9,790 nucleotides of DNA from contig CAYRXH010000088.1 of assembly GCA_964428185.1 (NCBI GenBank), positions 1 through 9,790 of the forward strand, given 5' to 3'. The notes under the pieces were generated by a model. It worked only from the letters and a program-made list of their open reading frames with translations, was not told the origin of the DNA and ran no database searches. The position numbers and the translations under genes were made by a program. Source of the stretch: CAYMAZ01 sp964428185. Its GTDB lineage: Bacteria > Bacteroidota > Bacteroidia > Bacteroidales > DTU049. This document shows, in pieces, positions 7,237 to 9,790 of the stretch; the stretch's first letter is position 1; every line of letters begins with the position of its first letter.

Positions 7237-7244
7237 TAATTTTG
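7237..7244 (+). promoter_or_regulatory. Predicted -7 box of the ftsY-rimO operon
   Basis: TAATTTTG matches TAnnTTTG and is followed by C, as at recQ and rnpB. A start near 7250 gives a leader of about 22 nt to the ATG at 7272. No clear -33 TTTG is visible. The box covers the TTG at 7242, so that upstream in-frame codon cannot be the start if this promoter is used. Confidence 0.6.
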
Positions 7245-7271
7245 CAATTCTCACAGTCATTCCAACAGTTC

Positions 7272-8222
7272 ATGGCAATATTTCCTTTTTTTTCAAAAGA
7301 CAAGAAAGAAAAACTGGATCAGGGTTTAAGTAAAACTCGGGAGAATTTTTTCTCAAAACTTTCACGCGCTGTCGTTGGCAAATCCACTATTGATGATGAT
7401 GCTCTGGATGATATTGAAGAAGCGTTGATTACTTCAGATGTGGGCGTTGAAACAACAGTTAAAATTATTGATGAACTTGAAAGCCGGATTGCCAGACAGA
7501 AATATCTGAACAGTTCAGAAATCACCATTGTTCTCGAAGAGATTGTGGCTTCACTGTTTTCTGAAAATACTTCTGAAATTCAGGGTTTTGATTTCCCGAA
7601 AGAAGCCGAACCTTATGTGATTCTTGTCGTAGGCGTGAATGGCGTTGGAAAAACAACAACAATCGGGAAACTTGCACATCAATATAAAAATGCAGGAAAA
7701 AAAGTAATTCTTGGCGCAGCTGATACATTTAGGGCTGCCGCAGTAGATCAACTAATTATCTGGTCCCAAAGAGCAGGCGTTGATATTGTGAACAAAGGAA
7801 TGAATGCTGATCCTGCAGCAGTTGCCTATGAAACTGTCAGTGCTGCCAAATCCGGCTTCTATGATGTTGTCATCATTGATACTGCCGGCCGGCTTCATAA
7901 CAAAATCAACCTGATGAATGAACTTGGAAAAATCAAAAGGGTGGTCGAAAAAATTCTTCCCGATGCACCACATGAGATACTTCTTGTTTTAGACGCCTCC
8001 ACAGGACAAAATGCAATAGAACAAGCGAGACAATTTACAGCTGTGACCGATGTCAACGCACTTGCTCTTACCAAACTTGATGGCACTGCCAAAGGTGGTG
8101 TCGCACTTACCATTACTGACCAGTTTAAAATTCCGATCAAATATATCGGTCTTGGTGAAAAAATTGATGACCTGCAAATCTTTGACAAATCTGAATTTGT
8201 TAAAAGCCTGTTTACCAAATAA
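7272..8222 (+). CDS. ftsY: Signal recognition particle receptor FtsY
   Basis: The SRP receptor GTPase, which docks ribosome-SRP complexes at the inner membrane so that membrane proteins insert during translation. The 316-residue protein has the NG core only. A helical N domain (about 12-100) follows the short start MAIFPFFSKDKKEK, whose aromatic and basic residues could touch the membrane. The G domain contains GVNGVGKTTT (121-130), the insertion-box motif DTFRAAA (151-157), DTAGR (203-207), TKLDG (267-271) and GLGEK (293-297). The long acidic A domain of E. coli FtsY is absent. I start at ATG 7272 because the upstream in-frame TTG at 7242 lies inside the -7 box and the protein aligns with family N-termini from MAIF. 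rimO follows after 10 bp, an arrangement I recall as common in Bacteroidota, so the two are probably co-transcribed. Confidence 0.97.
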   Translation: MAIFPFFSKDKKEKLDQGLSKTRENFFSKLSRAVVGKSTIDDDALDDIEEALITSDVGVETTVKIIDELESRIARQKYLNSSEITIVLEEIVASLFSENTSEIQGFDFPKEAEPYVILVVGVNGVGKTTTIGKLAHQYKNAGKKVILGAADTFRAAAVDQLIIWSQRAGVDIVNKGMNADPAAVAYETVSAAKSGFYDVVIIDTAGRLHNKINLMNELGKIKRVVEKILPDAPHEILLVLDASTGQNAIEQARQFTAVTDVNALALTKLDGTAKGGVALTITDQFKIPIKYIGLGEKIDDLQIFDKSEFVKSLFTK

Positions 8223-8232
8223 CTTTCACTGA

Positions 8233-9531
8233 ATGCCAAAACCCACTCTCTCAATTATCACGCTCGGATGTCCGAAAAATCAGGTTGACTCTGAATATAT
8301 TGCCTCTTCATTTTCAGAAAAAAAATTCAGGATTAAACACAGCGACGAACTCGCTGATATTGTTCTGATCAATACCTGCGGTTTCATACATGATGCCAGC
8401 GAACAATCTGTTGATACAATACTTCACTATGCCCAGTCCCGGAGCGAAGGAAAAATACAAAAGCTCATTGTTTTCGGTTGTCTGGTAGAAAGGCACAAAA
8501 AATCACTGATGTCAGAAATTCACGAAGTTGACATGTGGTTTGGAGTCCATGAAAGCAACAAACTCGTCGAGTATCTTGATTTAGAATCTACTCTTCCAGA
8601 AGCAAGAAATCCTGATTATCTGTCAACACCCTCTCATTATGCATATTTAAAGATTTCGGAAGGTTGTGACAGAAAATGTTCCTTCTGTACCATTCCGATG
8701 ATTCGGGGAAAATATCATTCCCGTCCAATAGACGACATTATTAATGAAGCTAATAAACTGGTCAGCAGCGGAGTAAAAGAGATTATTGTTATTGCTCAGG
8801 ATACTACATATTACGGGTTAGATACTGAGGGCAAAAGATTACTCCCTCAATTACTTGAACGACTGGCAACTGAAACAAATGCAGCCTGGATTCGCCTTCA
8901 TTACACATATCCTTCAGGTTTTCCCGTAGAAGTTATTGACATCATGGCAAAACATGACAACATCTGTAACTATATTGACATTCCTTTTCAGCATGTCAAT
9001 GACAATATTCTTAAGATAATGAAAAGGCATCATACGAATGAAGACATTATCAGTCTGATAAAACTATTCAGAATTAAAATTCCTGACATTTGCATCAGAA
9101 CATCCTTCATTCTTGGCTTTCCGGGAGAAGGAAGAAAAGAATTCAATGAACTTGCTGACTTCATTAAAAAACACCGTCCTGACAGAATGGGCATGTTTGC
9201 CTATTCGGATGAAGAAGGGACTGAATCTTCACAACTGAACAACAAAGTGCCTCACAAAACAACATTAAAAAGAATGGATACTTTATGGACTATCCAGGAA
9301 AAAATTGCTGAAAAAACAAACGCAAAACTACAGGGAAAAGAACTTACCGTGATTATTGATGAGGTTTTTGAAACCTATCTCCTGGGACGCACTGAATATG
9401 ATTCACCGGAAATTGACAACCTTGTTACCATACACACTCCAAAAAATCATGTTTTTTCTGCGGGACAGTTTCTTCGTGTTAAAATTACCGGCTCAACAGC
9501 CTGGGACCTCATTGCCGAACCATGCAATTGA
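8233..9531 (+). CDS. rimO: Ribosomal protein S12 methylthiotransferase RimO
   Basis: A radical-SAM enzyme that adds a methylthio group to the conserved aspartate of ribosomal protein S12. At 432 residues it has the usual family length and all three domains. The N-terminal UPF0004/MTTase domain carries the cysteines for the auxiliary [4Fe-4S] cluster: Cys13 in LGCPKNQVDSE, Cys49 in NTCGF and Cys83 in FGCL. The radical-SAM core has CDRKCSFC (Cys145, Cys149, Cys152) followed by IPMIRGKYHSRP. The C-terminal TRAM domain (about 365-432) binds the substrate. LGCPKNQVDSE and the MIRGK(Y)HSRP context distinguish it from the tRNA enzyme MiaB. It starts 10 bp after ftsY with no Shine-Dalgarno sequence, consistent with translation within an ftsY operon. 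Its last 10 bases overlap the start of the next gene. Confidence 0.97.
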   Translation: MPKPTLSIITLGCPKNQVDSEYIASSFSEKKFRIKHSDELADIVLINTCGFIHDASEQSVDTILHYAQSRSEGKIQKLIVFGCLVERHKKSLMSEIHEVDMWFGVHESNKLVEYLDLESTLPEARNPDYLSTPSHYAYLKISEGCDRKCSFCTIPMIRGKYHSRPIDDIINEANKLVSSGVKEIIVIAQDTTYYGLDTEGKRLLPQLLERLATETNAAWIRLHYTYPSGFPVEVIDIMAKHDNICNYIDIPFQHVNDNILKIMKRHHTNEDIISLIKLFRIKIPDICIRTSFILGFPGEGRKEFNELADFIKKHRPDRMGMFAYSDEEGTESSQLNNKVPHKTTLKRMDTLWTIQEKIAEKTNAKLQGKELTVIIDEVFETYLLGRTEYDSPEIDNLVTIHTPKNHVFSAGQFLRVKITGSTAWDLIAEPCN

Positions 9532-9790
9532 AAACCGATATAGCTCATCTTGTTCATAAGGAATCCACAATCTTCGGCAAACTGGATGCCAGAATGCAAA
9601 AGAGATTTCTTCATTTACTCAACTCTTTTCTAAAGAAAAAAAACTTTGTCTTTTGTGATAACTGTTCAGAAAATCAAGATTTCAGAATAAAAACAGGGAT
9701 TGCAGTAACAAACTTTTGCATTTCAGAAAACAATAAAGATCTGTTTGACCTTTTGCATACAATTGAAGTGTATCAGTCAAACTGCACAAA
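9522..9790 (+). CDS. Unidentified protein, N-terminal part (runs off the window)
   Basis: An open frame begins with ATG at 9522, inside the last codons of rimO (10-bp overlap, different frame), and stays open for 89 codons to the window edge. The overlap and shared direction suggest it is the third gene of the ftsY-rimO operon, translated by coupling. The visible protein begins MQLKTDIAHLVHKEST. It is rich in Lys, Asn and Phe, contains three cysteines in the region FCDNC...NFC plus one near the edge, and shows no signal peptide, membrane helix or nucleotide-binding motif. I do not recognise the family. I considered an HU/IHF-like DNA-binding protein because of a vague memory of gene order, but the beta-arm motifs are not visible. 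It is probably a real gene, judged from the open frame and tight spacing. Confidence 0.6.
   Translation, partial: MQLKTDIAHLVHKESTIFGKLDARMQKRFLHLLNSFLKKKNFVFCDNCSENQDFRIKTGIAVTNFCISENNKDLFDLLHTIEVYQSNCT

Noticed and set aside
7895..8254. A 119-codon minus-strand frame within ftsY, plus several shorter ones at 7319-7973
   Set aside because: They are shadows of a well-conserved gene. The translations are low-complexity and show no recognisable motif.
9522..9790. Partial last gene as an HU-family DNA-binding protein
   Set aside because: The length and position would fit, but the visible sequence lacks the expected beta-arm and Gly-rich motifs. I left it unnamed.
1..9790. CRISPR arrays, insertion sequences, tRNAs, prophage or defence cassettes
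   Set aside because: No regularly spaced repeats, transposase motifs, terminal inverted repeats or tRNA-like cloverleaf sequences were seen. All large open frames are accounted for by ordinary chromosomal genes.

Overview
The window looks like an ordinary stretch of chromosome from a member of the Bacteroidota. It is AT-rich, it has almost no Shine-Dalgarno sequences, and most transcription starts can be placed under a TAnnTTTG -7 box, the signature of the Bacteroidota primary sigma factor. The proteins also have the Bacteroidota form: an S41 protease with a long C-terminal extension, a RecQ with an unusual domain order, and an FtsY without an acidic A domain followed by RimO. I cannot place it below phylum with confidence; a Bacteroidales-like organism is an impression only.

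Layout. 2-1591 (-) is a complete secreted S41/C-terminal processing protease with a PDZ domain. 1684-2340 (+), divergent from it, is a rhomboid-type intramembrane protease with a strongly acidic tail. 2391-4301 (+) is a RecQ-family helicase. 4305-5264 (-) is a membrane-anchored or exported alpha/beta hydrolase that meets recQ tail-to-tail with only 3 bp between stop codons. 5331-6728 (+) is a polytopic membrane protein resembling the DUF6056/GT-C-like glycosyltransferase group. 6770-7120 (-) is the RNase P RNA gene rnpB, with its own promoter and a strong UUCG-loop terminator. 7272-8222 (+) is ftsY, 8233-9531 (+) is rimO, and 9522-9790 (+) is the start of an unrecognised gene that overlaps rimO and runs off the edge.

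How the genes relate. ftsY, rimO and the partial gene form a tight forward run that is probably one operon: membrane targeting of ribosomes, then modification of ribosomal protein S12. The other genes are mostly single transcription units with private promoters. Their predicted 5' leaders are only about 10-22 nt. The most interesting regulatory detail is at 5278-5316, where the divergent promoters of the hydrolase and the membrane protein occupy almost the same DNA on opposite strands.

I looked for mobile elements, CRISPR arrays, toxin or defence modules, tRNAs and long repeats and saw none. I see no convincing undescribed multi-gene system here. The points worth checking are the uncharacterised membrane protein, the RecQ variant, the unidentified last gene, and the promoter and terminator overlaps.
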